Counted from the first letter of the stretch, positions 22,388-34,546 are shown. The stretch is DNA of 64,000 bases from Isoetes taiwanensis (GCA_021234155.1 JAJEKV010000023.1:11606680-11670679), one strand, 5' to 3'. Numbers and translations are program-made. Notes: generated from the letters alone by a model not told the origin.

Positions 22388-23020
22388 ACATTTCTTTGGT
22401 TCTAAACTTGTTACCAGTTAGAAACTGTCAGTTTAGGGCTAGCACTATTACATCCATATATATTAAGATGAAGTCAAGTCATTGTTATTTTGCAAGAGTC
22501 CACATATTGTTCAATTCCATCTATGGACTTTTGTTTGTACCATTTGTACCCTTAACAACATTAGGTGTTTAAGCTTTAGGAACATGTGCTTTAGGAACAC
22601 CCTAATATCATTATTGTATTCCCATCTAGCTTAAACTGAAGGCACCAAAATATAATTTTAAAAAAGTATGGGAGCAGAGAGATGTTAGCTATGGCTGCAA
22701 AAAATAATGGCGACATGGGGAATTCTGTTGGTAATATGCTTTTCATTCTCTTGCACTAGTTGGCACCTGCACTAGTTGGCATTATTTATCTTGCCAGGCT
22801 ATTGCTTTTCTTAACTAGACTATGGTGTCTAAAGGATCAAACTAGAACAATGGTAATGGCCAACTAGGACATAGTAATTCTTTATCCAAAATGCCTGCAC
22901 TGGTTTGACAGTTCTGGTAGGATCAGGTATGCAAAGTGATTTTCTTGTAAGTCTAATTAAATAGATACTTCTCTTGCTCAAATCCTCGGTCAAAAATGCA
23001 GTTATATCTGACGAATGCAG

Positions 23021-23060
23021 GAGGATATTGTGGTTTACTGGAGGATATTGTGGTTTACTG
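23021..23060. repeat. 20-bp unit duplicated in tandem
   Basis: GAGGATATTGTGGTTTACTG occurs twice without a gap. It looks like a recent slippage or microduplication event. Confidence 0.9.
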
Positions 23061-24025
23061 ATACTACTTTTTATTACTTCTCCCAATGGAGGAGTCAAAA
23101 TAATCTTGCCAGCTGCACCTCAAATCATCATCTTGTAGGCACTCCAATTGAATCCCAGAATGCCATTTCTCACAGTTCTGTAGTAACTTTATTATCTTGG
23201 TAGCTTTTTATCAATTATTGTAGGATCCCACAGAATATACAATAATTGGAGAAATGGAGATGAGATGGTTTTTATGCCTTCAAATGAAGCAACCCAAAGA
23301 ACAAACTCTCAAAGAAACACCTCAGTGGCCTTATTACACATCCTTGAGTACAACAACAGATCTTCCGTACCTGGTCAGCATCATACTCTTCTTCAAGCTG
23401 GAATTGGACATATGCTAGAAGAAAATATACAGAATGGACAGGGTGTTAACAATTCAGTCAAAACAGAAACAAGGTGCGATAAATTTTCTTGCATATCTAA
23501 TCTCAAAAGCAACCTGGCCAAGTGGCATTTTCAGCAATTGCCACAAGACCTTTTTTCCCACTAAACATTGGCCTCGGAGGCTTTTGCCAAATCCATCTCA
23601 TGTTGCCATTGCCACAAGAAGAATAATTGTGCCCTATAAACCTTTCTATTAAATCCAAAACTATATTGAAAAATAAGGGCATTTCATTTCATTAACAAAG
23701 GCATAATTCAGTACTTAGAAGGCATACCGGGATCATCTTATCCTGGTTTCCTTATATGGTGCTGCTTACAAACAATTCAGTACCTGACGTCAAACAATCA
23801 CTAACGATAGACTGCCTTGATGTCTAACGAACTATTAAATTTGGAAACCCCCTTATATAATATTAAGGTACAAATAACATAGGGCTGCCACTGCATCTTT
23901 AGGTAACTTGTTATCAAAAGAAGAGATCCAACTGTACATCCAGCAGCAGCCACAGGCGACCACAGGCTGGACTATTCTGCACCCATGCCACAGATCTTAA
24001 ATCTCTCATATAGATGGATATTTAC

Positions 24026-25871
24026 TCAAGCTAGCAACTTGCCTTCTGAAAATACAGTTTTGATAATTCTATGCAGATTTGAAAGTACATGTCTTGGTCC
24101 AATACTTTCAACACCTAAGTAGTTCAAAATCTGCTCCAGGTCCTGCAAAAAATAGGACGTATTAAGAAACTTGCTAAGAGTCACACCTAAGGAATAATGA
24201 AGTATGCACACAAAAACCTTCTATGCCCTCTTCAATATCCTCAAGACTAAATATTGGTATGTTGGAGTCGCTTTTGCTTGTCATCTTCTTATCAGATTTG
24301 GATTTTGATTTTGTCAAGACAGTACACTACCAGCGCCACATAAATCCCACATTGGAACGAGGCCCGCAATGCTACCTGCGCACCCACTTGCCCCTGAAAA
24401 GACGCAGACTCATTGCCTCCATTCGCACAGGGGCACATCATCTTCGAATTGAGACAGGCAGGTGGATTGGTGAGCCACGTCAGGACAGGCTCTGTTAATG
24501 CTGCCAAATGGGAGTCATTGAGGATGAATCTCATACCCTTCAAAGTTGCCCAACATATGATCAAATTCGGACGCCGCTTATGCCGAAGTTGGTCGCCCGC
24601 CAGCCGCTACATGTGACATTGAGCACGGCATCCGCATCGGTGCTAGGATCATACCTTCGTGAGGTCATGGACATGCGAGATCAGCTATGTCCTCGGCACG
24701 CCAGCTTGACATGTACATACACATTTATTTCCTAATGATGTATACTTGTATGCGGTTTGATTAAAGATTCTTATTATCGCCATGGTTTTTCCTCGAAAAC
24801 CCTTCGCCGGGCGAGGGTTTTAACCCCGACAAGAATAAGTTTGTCAAGGCCCTTCTGGGTCCCATAGGCCGATTGGTCTCAATGGACGATAAAAAACTAT
24901 TCTTATTCTTATTCTTATTCTTCTTATGCACCACAACACCAAATGCAGTAGCTTATTCAGCTTTTTGTTTTGTTTTTCTTGGGCGGCTCATATCCGTATA
25001 GAGACTGCCTTCTAAAGCAACATCCAGTACCCACATATACAGGTCCTTGCACTCCATCAAGACCTTTCAAGTTGATCTGCACAATGCATCATTGTAAAAT
25101 CAATTCAAATCATGAAGTAAAAAATAATCAGTGCGCAAATGGACCAAATTAGCTTACATCGAAGAAGACAGTGTTGTGATTTGCATATCGACCATTTCTG
25201 TCAATACCGTTGAACCTTTGTGGGAACTGAACATAGCAAACTTGCTTTCCAATAGTGGGATCCATCATGAAACACATTGCTTCTCGAAGTGCTTTTTGTC
25301 ATTGTTGATATAATGGTCACAATCAAGATTGAGGAGAAATGGAGCATTTGTAAGGACCGCAGACACTTTACGGGCGCTATGACAAAGAAAGTTTCTTGCC
25401 CCTCGCTGCGGGAAGTAGCCCATTCGTATCTCAGAATCAAAAAAGGACAACGCCAAATATATTGTCAGATGATTCAAACATCTGTTCAAGCGGACTCATA
25501 TCCCCACTATAGCATAACAGATAGCAGAAACGCGGCCTGCATAATCGGTTTTAGTCTTCTTCCTTGCAAGAAATCTGTATGAATCTATAGCCCAGCTCTT
25601 CGCAATGGATGCCAAACATCAAATTTGGAAAGGGATTTAGATCTGGGCTTCAAATGCTTTCGGTTTATGCAGGCGCTTATGAGGGCGTAAAAATGCAAAA
25701 ATAAAGGTAGTTTGAAGGGCAAAAAGGTGCTCTAACCTCTTCCTCCTCTGTTATCTGCTGCTCCTCTGTTATCTGATGAAGAGTTAAAAAGATCTTAGCA
25801 TCATATCTTTTGTGGCCAGATATGTCTATAGATGCAGCTTCTATCGCCAAAAGCTCCTTAAGGCGGTTCAT
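24026..25871 (-). CDS. Two-exon small protein of unknown function (putative)
   Basis: Exon 1 is 25,871-25,737 (45 codons, starting [17 protein letters not shown], ending in a run of Glu) with donor GAG|GTTAGA. The last exon is 24,142-24,026 (38 codons plus stop, [19 protein letters not shown]..) behind a good acceptor, TTTTTTGCAG. Both borders are phase 0, so splicing gives an 83-residue, Glu/Leu-rich, probably helical protein without signal peptide or membrane segment. I do not recognise the family. Further exons may lie in the 1.6-kb intron, which contains a CesA fragment on the same strand with a LINE piece inside it. Alternatively the two exons belong to different relics that happen to be in phase. 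Confidence 0.4.
24218..25369 (-). pseudogene. CesA: Cellulose synthase (CesA) gene fragment
   Basis: Three exon pieces read downward. (1) 25,369-25,158: [19 protein letters not shown], then after a frameshift near 25,295 [12 protein letters not shown] and [14 protein letters not shown], ending at donor GAT|GTAAGC. (2) 25,076-24,957: acceptor GTGCAG, then [17 protein letters not shown] and [15 protein letters not shown], ending in a TGA. (3) 24,314-24,218: a Lys/Ser-rich piece and [12 protein letters not shown], with donor G|GTTTTT. These are consecutive parts of the CesA catalytic region, including the DCD substrate-binding motif. CesA makes cellulose at the plasma membrane. The intron is retained, so this is a genomic fragment and not a retrocopy. 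A LINE 3' end interrupts it between pieces 2 and 3. Confidence 0.85.
24325..24925 (+). mobile_element. LINE 3' fragment inside the CesA fragment
   Basis: Plus-strand frames read [28 protein letters not shown] and then [19 protein letters not shown]. This matches the C-terminal region of plant LINE ORF2 proteins, where an ETGR..R..RLC..C..IEDE.H.L..CP..D pattern follows the RT. A non-coding tail follows and ends in TTCTTA repeats (about 24,898-24,925). Tails of simple repeats replace poly(A) in several LINE clades. It is a 5'-truncated copy of a different family from the large LINE at 469-19,993. Confidence 0.6.
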
Positions 25872-28800
25872 CTACATTGAAAAGATCAGAGAATAACATC
25901 GCCAAAATATGTCGCCGTAGCCGGAATCTCCTGATCTTTATCTGGCCTTCCTCAAGAAACCAAGACTGGGGATCCATGGCGAATGGATAGGAAAGGTAAA
26001 GAGGAAACCTAGCAGGGCTGGAATTGAGCAGGGCGGCTATTAATAGCTGTGCTTTTTTTTTTTAAGTCTTTTTTTAAAAAGAAAACTTACACGTCTCTCC
26101 TACGTTTTTCCTGGCGAAAAAATATTAGGTTCAAACAAAAAATACAACTGCCTTAGAGACGCTTCACATGTCACCGGCAAAAACTTGCCGGACGTCAAGC
26201 CGTTGGAGACGCTCAGCTGTAAACTGCTCCAGCAGTTCAGGGACGAACGGCTCTCAACGTCAAACCGGCCGTTTCAAATGAACTGCATGTGAATAGGGTA
26301 TGGTCGCCATGTTCCGCGCACTTAAGGGGCAAATTGTCCTTAAACATCCGGATTTCACCCAAATTTCGATCTGTCAATTTATTGGGATACCTAATGTTGT
26401 CCTCAACAACTTCCCCGAAGACAATTTTCCGAAATTCAATCTCCATTGAAAGTTATGGTGGCATCAAGAAGGGGGGGTCAAACGTCCACCCTCGCCTGTC
26501 CCCAAACCACACTTCGCGGTACCCGAGGCCCTCTTTAGCGGCCTTTATTGCGTGCTAGCGCGCGGGAGGTGCCACCTACTGCGCACATGTTGCCACCTAT
26601 CGCGCAATTGCATGGATCTGCACGCCACGCCCGCTCCCACTTTAGAGGCCACATCCCATTATTAGTGGCGGGCCTAGGTGCCGATAATCTAGGCCTAGGT
26701 CGCCAGCTACCAATAATGTATGGTAACGCTATCGAGGTACCGCTTAACGGTAACCGTTGGTCTTTTGGCCCACTTTCGCCAGAATTTGAGGCGAATTTCT
26801 CCACTCTAACTCCAATTCTTGACCCAATTTGGCCCGAACATTCTCTGCCATGTCCGGATGCCAATTAATTCGGCTGTAAAGGCCGATTTTTCAAATCCTG
26901 ACCCATCATTACGCTTAAGCCCTTAAATTGAGCTGATCGAAAGCGGCGTAAGACACTCCATTCCTTTCAAGCATCCGGTTTTCGGCGTCCCGAGGTATGT
27001 TCTCGCCTTTATATGTTTTTGTTTCTTATCTTCCATTGATCTTGTGTCGTTGTGTTACAAGGTTTAGGCGCCATGGATCATGCACGACGAACCGCTTATC
27101 CCGGTCCGGGGGGAGGTGGGACATAGTGAGGGGTGGCGGGTATGATCCGTCCCAAGAGAGCTCGCCTCGCCCGAAGCGCCATCCTCCCCTTAGTAGCTCC
27201 TCCTCGACCTCTACCACTCCTAACTCTTTCAAGATTAGGAACCGTTTGGTGACCCCAAGCAGAGATCACAACGGCCGCTCAACACGGGTATCTTCTTCTG
27301 TTGAGCTGGCTCGCGGTATCGCCACCGCCAGAAATAGTCTCTCAAGTTGAGCCCCTTTTGGCTGCGTTAAGCATGAAAGGGTGTAATGCATATTGTACCG
27401 ATCCATGTACAAATATGGATACTTTTCACGACCATGTGCTATTCCAAAGCCCCTTTTTTATGTACTTTGCATTTAAGCCCCTTTTGTATGCATGTAAAGG
27501 CCCCCGGGTGATTTGTGTAATATAGCCACATCCTCCCTCCTCTTCCTTCATGTTTGTGAAACGGGATCCCTTCTTCCTTCATGGCATATTTTGTGCAGCG
27601 AGGGCTCATTTTTGTGTACGAACATTATTTTTGTGTAATGGAATGATCCCGCTTTTTACCACCATCGCGGTTCATTACCGCTTCATTGTTTATGTTCATT
27701 TCTCCATTATTTATTTATGGTTGTGTTCGTGGTCGGTCCATGCAAATGTTGAAAATGTGCAACAATCACTATTTTAATCGGGTTCACTATCTTAGTCATA
27801 AATCTTGTACAACAAGTTCACTATTTTCCTTCATATATAATGTACAATAAGTTGTCGACATGTCTAATTGTCTTGGGTTTCATCCGAGTCTTGGATACCG
27901 CGTACATTGTCCGTTAATAGCGAGTGCCAAATAAAAGGTGAACTGAATATTAAGATTACAACGTGACCAAACATACCTGGCTATCACGTGGTGTAGCTAT
28001 GAATGAGGTCCCTCCCCAAACCTTGAGTTGGTCGGGTTACTCGAGCCATGTCAGCCCTCCATATCCTTGCAAACCCAACATCCATCTCCTTTGCACGGCT
28101 CACAATTCCGTGGTCTACCCCAATTTCCACCATTTCCCGATAATCCTTGCCTTGTCTATTGCAAAGAACTGGGTCATGCTCGGTCCCTGAATTGGCGGCA
28201 AAGATAGTTCACCCATCCCCGGGTGTCCAAATCATTGAGTTGCCGCGGACCAATGTCAAAGATGTTGTCTGGGAGCGTGCAAGTCCCACCTCTTCATTGG
28301 GGAATTGAGTGTGTTGATTGGGTTTGCTACAGCCTAACTAGAGGTATGCAACCCCTCGATACTTACGCGATGCTCATGACCAAAGATCACTTTCGAAAGC
28401 GTATATGTGTGTCATCTAAACCGCACATGACTTGCTCTTCATCAAAGATCCTCCAATGGTTGGGAGTTCAGGTCACACGAGGGGACTAGCGGTGTACAGC
28501 AGGTTCAAGAGCCCGGTCAATTCCTCGACGCCCGATTTACAGCAATGGGTGCCCCAAGTGGACTTAACCCTTGTCTCATCCTAAGCCCTGCCCTCACCTG
28601 TAATCTTCTTGTCTTAACCTCCTCGCCAACACCCTTTGAAAACCAAATATGGATGCCACTCTAGACATCCCCCTTGGGTACATAAACTCCCTAAGCCTTG
28701 CAAAGACTTGCGGCTTCCTTGCATCGACCAACTTCCTCTTCTCTCTCTCCCCCTCCCTGTTAGCTTGTGCCCTCTTGGCGTACCTCCTCCCTTTCAGCCT

Positions 28801-29075
28801 TCCTCCTCCTTGTCCTCAACCTTCCTTTGCTGCCACTGCCCAATTTCAATTTCTCGGCCTCTCTTTTCTAGCCCTGTTCAGCTCTCAATGCCTCACAAAA
28901 CCATCACTTGATATGTGAACTCTCCCTCCCGGATCCGGGGCAAAGCCTCTCTTCCTTGCCCTTATGGTCCGTGGATGGCATGCCACATGTTTGAGACCCT
29001 CCAACATCATTGGCATGCACCGACTCACTACAAAGAAGACCTCCAATGGGCAATTCATGGGTATGTTCCACATGG
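25872..29075. other. GC-richer stretch of unassigned repeats
   Basis: Both strands have open frames because of base composition, but I recognise no domain. A 106-codon frame at 26,548-26,868 is mirrored by an antisense frame, typical of a composition artefact. 26,997-27,350 holds a Ser/Arg-rich frame. On the minus strand 28,070-28,260 reads QLNDLDTRGWVNYLC and KDYREMVEIGVDHGIVSRA, which looks protein-like and could belong to a transposon linked to the pogo-like transposase next door; I cannot name it. Confidence 0.35.
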
Positions 29076-30569
29076 TCAGCTTTGTGGCACTTGATCACCA
29101 ACCGGATTGTGTGGCATTTGGTCATTCTCGCACTTCATTTGGGAGTTGTCCCGTAAGGCCTCCCATAGCCGGTGCACTTCCGCCATGTCAAAGGCCTCCA
29201 CTTGTGCCATATCCGATGGTAATCTTCTCCAGCTTGCTCTGGCCTCTTTGAATGTCTTCAACATGCACCCTCCCAAACCTGGTACATTCTTCACTGGCTT
29301 AACCTTCTCCCCGGTCAAAGGGCGGATACCGGTTGCCCTAAAACCTGCCTTGATGTTTTGGGGTGTGAGGCCGCATGCAATTGACTGGGAAATCAATTCT
29401 GCTATCTCCTCCTTCTTTGGTTCTGCCCTCCCTTTGCTAACCATGTAGGCAGCTCTATGCCTCTTGAATGCTGCCTTAAAAGGGGCAAAGCATGCCACAT
29501 CTAGAGGCTGAAGCCTATGAGATGTGTGTGGAGGCAATAAGGCAAAGTGGATGCCCTTCTCTTTTGCCTCCAATATGACTTCCAACTCTACATGACTGCC
29601 ATGACCATCCAATATGGAACTCTTGCTGCAAAATGTGACAGCCATGACTTAAACAGTTCTGATGTCATCCAAGCCGAAGATTGGACAGCCTGAATGGCAC
29701 CTTCTTCACATCTTGCAATATGATCCTGCCTCATGCGATTACCTTTAAAAATATACATGTTGGGGATCCTGTACCCCTCAGCATTAACACAAACCAAAAT
29801 AGTAACCCATTCCCTATTGTTCATAACTACCTCACTCACCCTATTCCCCCCCTTTCTAGCTATGATTTTCAACCCCTTCACTTTCCCTGCCTCAATTCCG
29901 GTCTCACAAGATTCCATATCCTTGAGGCGGGAAGGCAAATTCAGAGTCCCGGCATAGAAGTTGTCGAGGTTCTCCCCGTCATGGCACGGGCCCCGGCCAC
30001 ATCTAGGGTTTCGGACTCCTTAGAGCCACTTCGGGTGTCTTTGTTTAAAGAGCTTCCACCACTTACCGCCGGTACTCCGATTCACCACATGAGCCCCCGC
30101 TCTAGCCATCTCTCTGCCGCTTTTCCTTGACAACAGATAGTGTGACCCCCATCCCTTGCTCGCCATGCTAAGGGCCCAATTGACGAGCTCCTCCTCTTGG
30201 AGAGTTGTCAATATCTCGTGGATGATTTGTTTGCTTGTGGCTTGTTCACCATATAACCAATCCCTCGATTGTGGACTCGTATACCGCACCTCCTAGAAGC
30301 CTCTCTAATTGAAATGCCAAATTAAACACCTCTTCGAGGATGTCGAGCATTTGCTCTTCTCGTCCATTGACCTCTCCTACTCGGCCTCCTTGGCATTGGA
30401 CCGTAGTAGCACCGACTGTGGTGCCCTCCTCTTTGTCCCGGGCGCTTGAGACCCTCTTGGATGATGCCGGTCTCCTGGTACCCCTTTCAGCATCGGATTC
30501 TCTTCGTGCCCTCGTCGAAACCATGGCTACCTTCGTGCTCTTCATAGCCTCCTCTCGATAACATTTCAA
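29076..30569 (-). pseudogene. pogo/Tigger-type transposase (CENP-B HTH + DDE_1), broken
   Basis: Reading downward: a basic N-terminal region (30,569-30,290); a CENP-B-type helix-turn-helix frame (30,289-30,020) with EEELVNWALSMASKGWG and WWKLFKQRHP; then the DDE_1 catalytic domain (29,938-29,076) with MYIFKGNRM, SSAWMTSELFKSWL, LDGHGSH (second catalytic Asp) and SHRLQPLDVACFAPFK (third Asp). At the first catalytic Asp the family has N-x-DETG; here the frame reads ESCETGI, so that Asp is Cys. The protein would cut and paste its element at TA sites. Frame changes and the lost Asp mean it is inactive. I did not find convincing terminal inverted repeats. Confidence 0.75.
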
Positions 30570-31371
30570 CTATGAAAGGAGGGCGAGATTTTATGGCCAT
30601 GGAAGCCATAGCGGGTGTCGGAGAATTGAATTTCGAAGAATGCAATCGAGTGCAAGCTTTGGGCGCCAAATCGTTTCAAACCCGCATTGAATTCGTTTCA
30701 AATCGGCATGCTCGGGGTATTTTCTTCAACACGGACGTGGTCATCTAGTGCACGAGCATGGTCACCCAGGGCACGGTGCCAGGGACATTCAGTCACGACA
30801 GAGGCCATTACAGGCACGGATGATGGAACCTGGTGTCTCGGTTGACGGAACCCTAGATAACGACACGGCCACAAACCGACGACACGTAGACGGGGATACC
30901 CATGGCTGCACGGCGATAACCAGCGTAGGGACGGGGGGGTTACCGTCGCTCCGAGGTGGGGTCACGGCAGCAAGCGACCATACCCTACAGAAAAATTTAC
31001 ATGTGAGGCGCCTCTTATATATGTTTAGAAAGAATGATGTGGCAGAGCATTTATAACTGTGACTGTGACTGACAAACATAATCTGTTCCACGCGACATCT
31101 AATTCCAGAAAACACTAGAAGATTTCGAAGCTTGCGATCAGCTTGCCCTGTTATTCCGGCGCATCTCTATTCCGCTTTCGAGCTATGCAGACGTGCTAAA
31201 CCGGCGCCATGGCGCCAGCCAGCTGGGAGTCTTCTAGCTATGTTGCAGCTTGCGGAGATGTGGCAGATATATTCTGGAGCTATTTTTTCTTTAAGCCTTG
31301 TGCATTCTCCGTGTGGAATTCTTTGTAATCAGAGCACAGCGGTGATCAGATGTTGAATGTTCCCGTTATTT
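30570..31371. other. Flank upstream of the pogo-like transposase, nothing recognised
   Basis: Moderately GC-rich DNA with short open frames on both strands and no motif. It probably contains the 5' end and terminal repeat of the pogo-like element, which I could not define. Confidence 0.35.
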
Positions 31372-31704
31372 TTATCTGAAGCCGTAAATAGGTAAAGACT
31401 GTTGGATCCGGCCTTCTCCGAGCTTTTCTTTTGCCTTATCTAAATCGGGAAACATATCACGGCTGATTGAAGAAGAATGAGCAAGATGGGCAGAGTCTCG
31501 TCCTAAACCGCATTTCTTTGCCTGCTCCTTCCATCCATATCTAACTCCGGGGATCATCCGATCGGCCAATGGCATGCGCCAGATTAAACCGCCGGATGGT
31601 TTTTCATCGACATAGGACGCTTTGCATGCCCATTTCATAAATATACCGGATTTTGTGAAGAAAAGTATTTTTATATGTGTCTCCATGGTCCAAACTCCCG
31701 GCAA
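31372..31704 (-). CDS. Hypothetical protein or exon
   Basis: A 110-codon frame (starting MPGVWTMETHIKILFF, ending in GYGFR-like YGFR) with a balanced, protein-like composition: an amphipathic start, then PLADRMIPGVRYGWKEQ and a charged C-terminal segment with a KAKEKLGEG run. I do not recognise a family. It may be the last exon of a minus-strand gene. No shadow gene on the other strand explains it. It lies about 0.6 kb before the chromovirus insertion. Confidence 0.3.
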   Translation of the reverse strand: MPGVWTMETHIKILFFTKSGIFMKWACKASYVDEKPSGGLIWRMPLADRMIPGVRYGWKEQAKKCGLGRDSAHLAHSSSISRDMFPDLDKAKEKLGEGRIQQSLPIYGFR

Positions 31705-32293
31705 AGACCTGTATTTTGTTAGCCAAGTGAAATCTCCCCGTGGGTCTCTAAAAGCTTCGCAATTTTGTTAACAATATAGCGGTAAAGCTTCGCTTCTCGT
31801 GACATTCCCTTGCCATTTTAGATACAGCACGTCATGAAGACGTGTGCATACAGTAACCCATAGCATTTTCTGATTGTCCATCATGTCTTATGCAGGTTCC
31901 ATGGTCTTCCAGTACCCTAACTCTGTGCCGTGATGCTTACTTGCTTATATTACTAGATCCCAAGAAAGTCAGGAGCATTGTGTCTTATGGTGCTTGTAAA
32001 AGTGATGAGATATGTCGCTATAGTGGAGTCCTCCTGGTATAGTCGGGGCTATATCCATATGAATGGCCCAACAATTATAACTCTGAATTATTCGCCATGC
32101 AGACAGGTATATTTGCATGCACTTACATTTGAACAATTGTTTTAGATTAAAACATGAATGCAATGGATCTTTCTCCAAACAATGTTTATTGTTTTTTGCA
32201 GGCCTAATAACAGAGACTAAACACTTGATGTGGGGATCCTGGCATCTGAGTAGGACCGCTCATTAAAATAAATGAATTCCTGACTCTTACAAG
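31705..32293. other. Host DNA left of the chromovirus
   Basis: AT-rich sequence with intron-like features, such as a pyrimidine tract ending TTATGCAG near 31,895, and a short open frame after it. It may belong to the AARE gene whose relics continue on the far side of the element, but I could not match an exon. The last five bases (ACAAG, 32,289-32,293) are the left TSD of the chromovirus. Confidence 0.35.
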
Positions 32294-33962
32294 TGTGACG
32301 TTCCACGTATTTATACGGTACACGTAACGTATTTATACGGTACACCTATAAATATACTGACACGTCACCCGATAAAGGTACGCCACCATGGGGTATTGTA
32401 ACCTAGGGGATTGACTTAAAAGGGATTAAATTAGCTATGCTAATTTAATCATTAAAGATAATAGCCTATAATCTAGGGATTAATATTAAATGGGATAATT
32501 AGGCCAATAAATGCTTTGGGAAGGCGCCACCTGGCCTAATTCGATTGGCCAACATGGGGACTTCCAAATTGGGCTGTCAACCTGATCCCTATTGCTAATT
32601 GACTCCTAAAATTCGTCCAAGAAGGAGCAGGAGCTGAAACAAACCCCTCACCACGTTGAGCCACCACCGGACCAAGTACTTTTACTGTGTAGTCAAGTTT
32701 GAACCACCAAGCCCTAGGAGATGGAAGCACCAATTGGTAATGGATCCAGCCAGAATACAGGTGGGTGGCTAGTATAGGCTGATATTCTAGGGTAGCGCCC
32801 CTTTTGGGCACTTGTGTGTTGTCTTGTATGTTTCTCTGTGCTTTTATTCGTAGGAACTAACCCTTGGTTGAAAAGGTAAGTTCTCTTTATATTTTGATTC
32901 GGGTTTTGCTCTCAAAGGATGAATTGATAGTTCTTTGCTTAGTTAGCACTCCCCAGAGATGGGGATTACGGAGGGTAGAGACCTCTGAGCCCATATATAT
33001 ATGGTAGTATGCTCCTAGATAAAGCCCTGTATTATCCCAATAGTGCGGCCTGTGCCCAAGAGCCCACCGGGTCATAGATGCTATGGTACTGGCTTAGCAC
33101 CAGACAAGGAACACAGTGGTGAAGTGGAGGTGGGGTCTTGCACGAACATAAAAGGCTCCTGGGACTCCTATAGCGAGCTAGACCTGATAGCCGGTCACGT
33201 AGAGGGCCGGGTATGGGTCTGACACTCCCTGGGTGGGAAGGTGTGACCCGTATGGGGCACCTTGCACTTTGAGTAGAATTAGGGTGAGTAAGTCGGGTAC
33301 GGATGCGGGGGTCGCTGATGCGGCACGTATTCTCTAGCTCGCCCATGGAGCCACTGTGATTCTGGAAGGGGACGCTTCCCTGACCTGCCTCATCGGACCG
33401 GGGCTTCATGAACCCTGGAGTGGGCTCGCCAGGTGATGCCTCGAGCCTGCGTCTCCTAAGGCTATAGCGACGCCATAGCGTGAATTGACCCATCCGCAAA
33501 GTGTGCAATGGGAGGGGCGGATGGAGTGGACAACCCTAGCCAATGTTCTATGCCGCCAACGCCATGTCAAGATTCTCGGCTCGCTGATCTCTTGAGGCCT
33601 AGCCGTCCCGTCGATCCTCACCGGAGTCTGAACCGGGGTAGAACCATGGGGTTGGGGTGTTTTCTTAGGTTTAGATGCATATTCTTTGCCGCTGGTATTT
33701 GATGGATATGCCACCCTTCGTGGGTGGTTATTTATATGTGAATTATGCCGTGTGCTAACCCTTGTATTCACGCCACGACGTAGGAGCCCCATTGAAGGCG
33801 TGGGCCGAATGACCCCTTCGTGTCCTTCTTCCGGGCATCGTATTATGGATGGCCCGAAATAGACGGAGGGCCCTGGCCATGGCGAGTTGGTCGCCATGGG
33901 AGGGGAAAGTCCTCAGATGTGTAATGCAATCGAGGGTCGTGATATGTTCGAGGGAGCGTCCA
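32294..33962 (+). repeat. 5' LTR of the chromovirus
   Basis: Starts TGTGACGTTCC and ends AGCGTCCA. It opens with two copies of ACGTATTTATACGGTACAC (32,305 and 32,327), also present in the 3' LTR. Open frames inside it on either strand are not genes. Confidence 0.9.
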
Positions 33963-33965
33963 CGC

Positions 33966-33980
33966 TGGTATCGAGCATGG
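33966..33980 (+). promoter_or_regulatory. Primer-binding site, initiator tRNA-Met type
   Basis: TGGTATCGAGCATGG lies four bases after the 5' LTR and resembles the usual plant PBS TGGTATCAGAGC with one base missing. The 3' end of initiator tRNA-Met would prime minus-strand DNA synthesis here. Confidence 0.7.
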
Positions 33981-34111
33981 TTTTGGGAAGCCAAACTATT
34001 GCACTGGCCACATACTAACTCGATAGATCGTTAGCTAGAGAGTGAGGATTTTGGAGTAGTATGAGTTTTTGGGTGGTGTAATGGATGCCGTCATGCTTGC
34101 TTTAGCGTGGT

Positions 34112-34340
34112 CTAATTGTAATTAGAAGGGGTGTACCCGGTACCCAACCCTAACCCTAAGTGGCGGGCAGGGGGTACCCGGGTGTCGTTGGGCGCCTCAG
34201 AGAAACCTCGGGGTAGGGGTGCCCGCCACCTCGAGAAAAAAAAAAAAAAAAAAAGTGGCGGGGGGTACCCCGGACGCCGGCCGGCCCATGAAGACGGCCG
34301 AGGTAGGGGTGCCCGCCACCTCAAAAAGCGCGCCCGTCAT
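34112..34340. repeat. GC-rich block with a repeated GGGTGCCCGCCACCTC unit
   Basis: GTAGGGGTGCCCGCCACCTC occurs near 34,213 and again near 34,303, separated by a 20-base A run and a GC-rich linker. CCCTAACCCTAA at 34,147 is telomere-like but only two units long. The block lies in the element's leader and is non-coding. Confidence 0.6.
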
Positions 34341-34546
34341 TTTTTTTTCATTAAAAGTTTTTTAGGGTTAAAATTTTAAAAGTGACTTTTTCTTTCACTT
34401 TTCTTAACCACCTAGCGCCCTCTTGAGCTCCCGGCCGGGTCAGCCATAGTCACGGAACTAGAAGCTTCCCTCCGCCATAGCCAAACCTCGCCCCTTACCT
34501 TTCTCCCCCTACCGCCCAAATACCACCTAGCGCCTACTCTATAAGG

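Larger units (their letters stand above)
21032..24025. other. AT-rich intergenic stretch without a supported gene
   Basis: Short open frames have no recognisable motifs. It holds a run of GAATCT-like repeats (about 21,965-22,030) resembling one at 59.78-59.93 kb, a GC-only palindrome (22,370-22,387) and a 20-bp tandem duplication (23,021-23,060). 22,195-22,240 is rich in GGGGCATGCA words. I see no gene here. Confidence 0.5.

Noticed and set aside
26548-26868. Overlapping open frames of about 106 codons on both strands
   Set aside because: Mirror frames in GC-rich DNA are a composition effect. Neither has a domain or a start context that stands out.
28649-28918. Leu/Pro/Ser-rich plus-strand frame resembling a membrane protein
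   Set aside because: Pyrimidine-rich DNA gives Leu/Ser/Pro/Phe frames by composition. No signal, no conserved motif, and an overlapping frame is equally open.
33032-33897. Long minus-strand frames in the chromovirus LTR, repeated near 44,601-45,351
   Set aside because: They lie in LTR sequence and recur only because the LTR is duplicated. They have no motifs.
34141-34160. Telomere-like CCCTAACCCTAA
   Set aside because: Only two units, inside a retrotransposon leader, so not an interstitial telomere tract.
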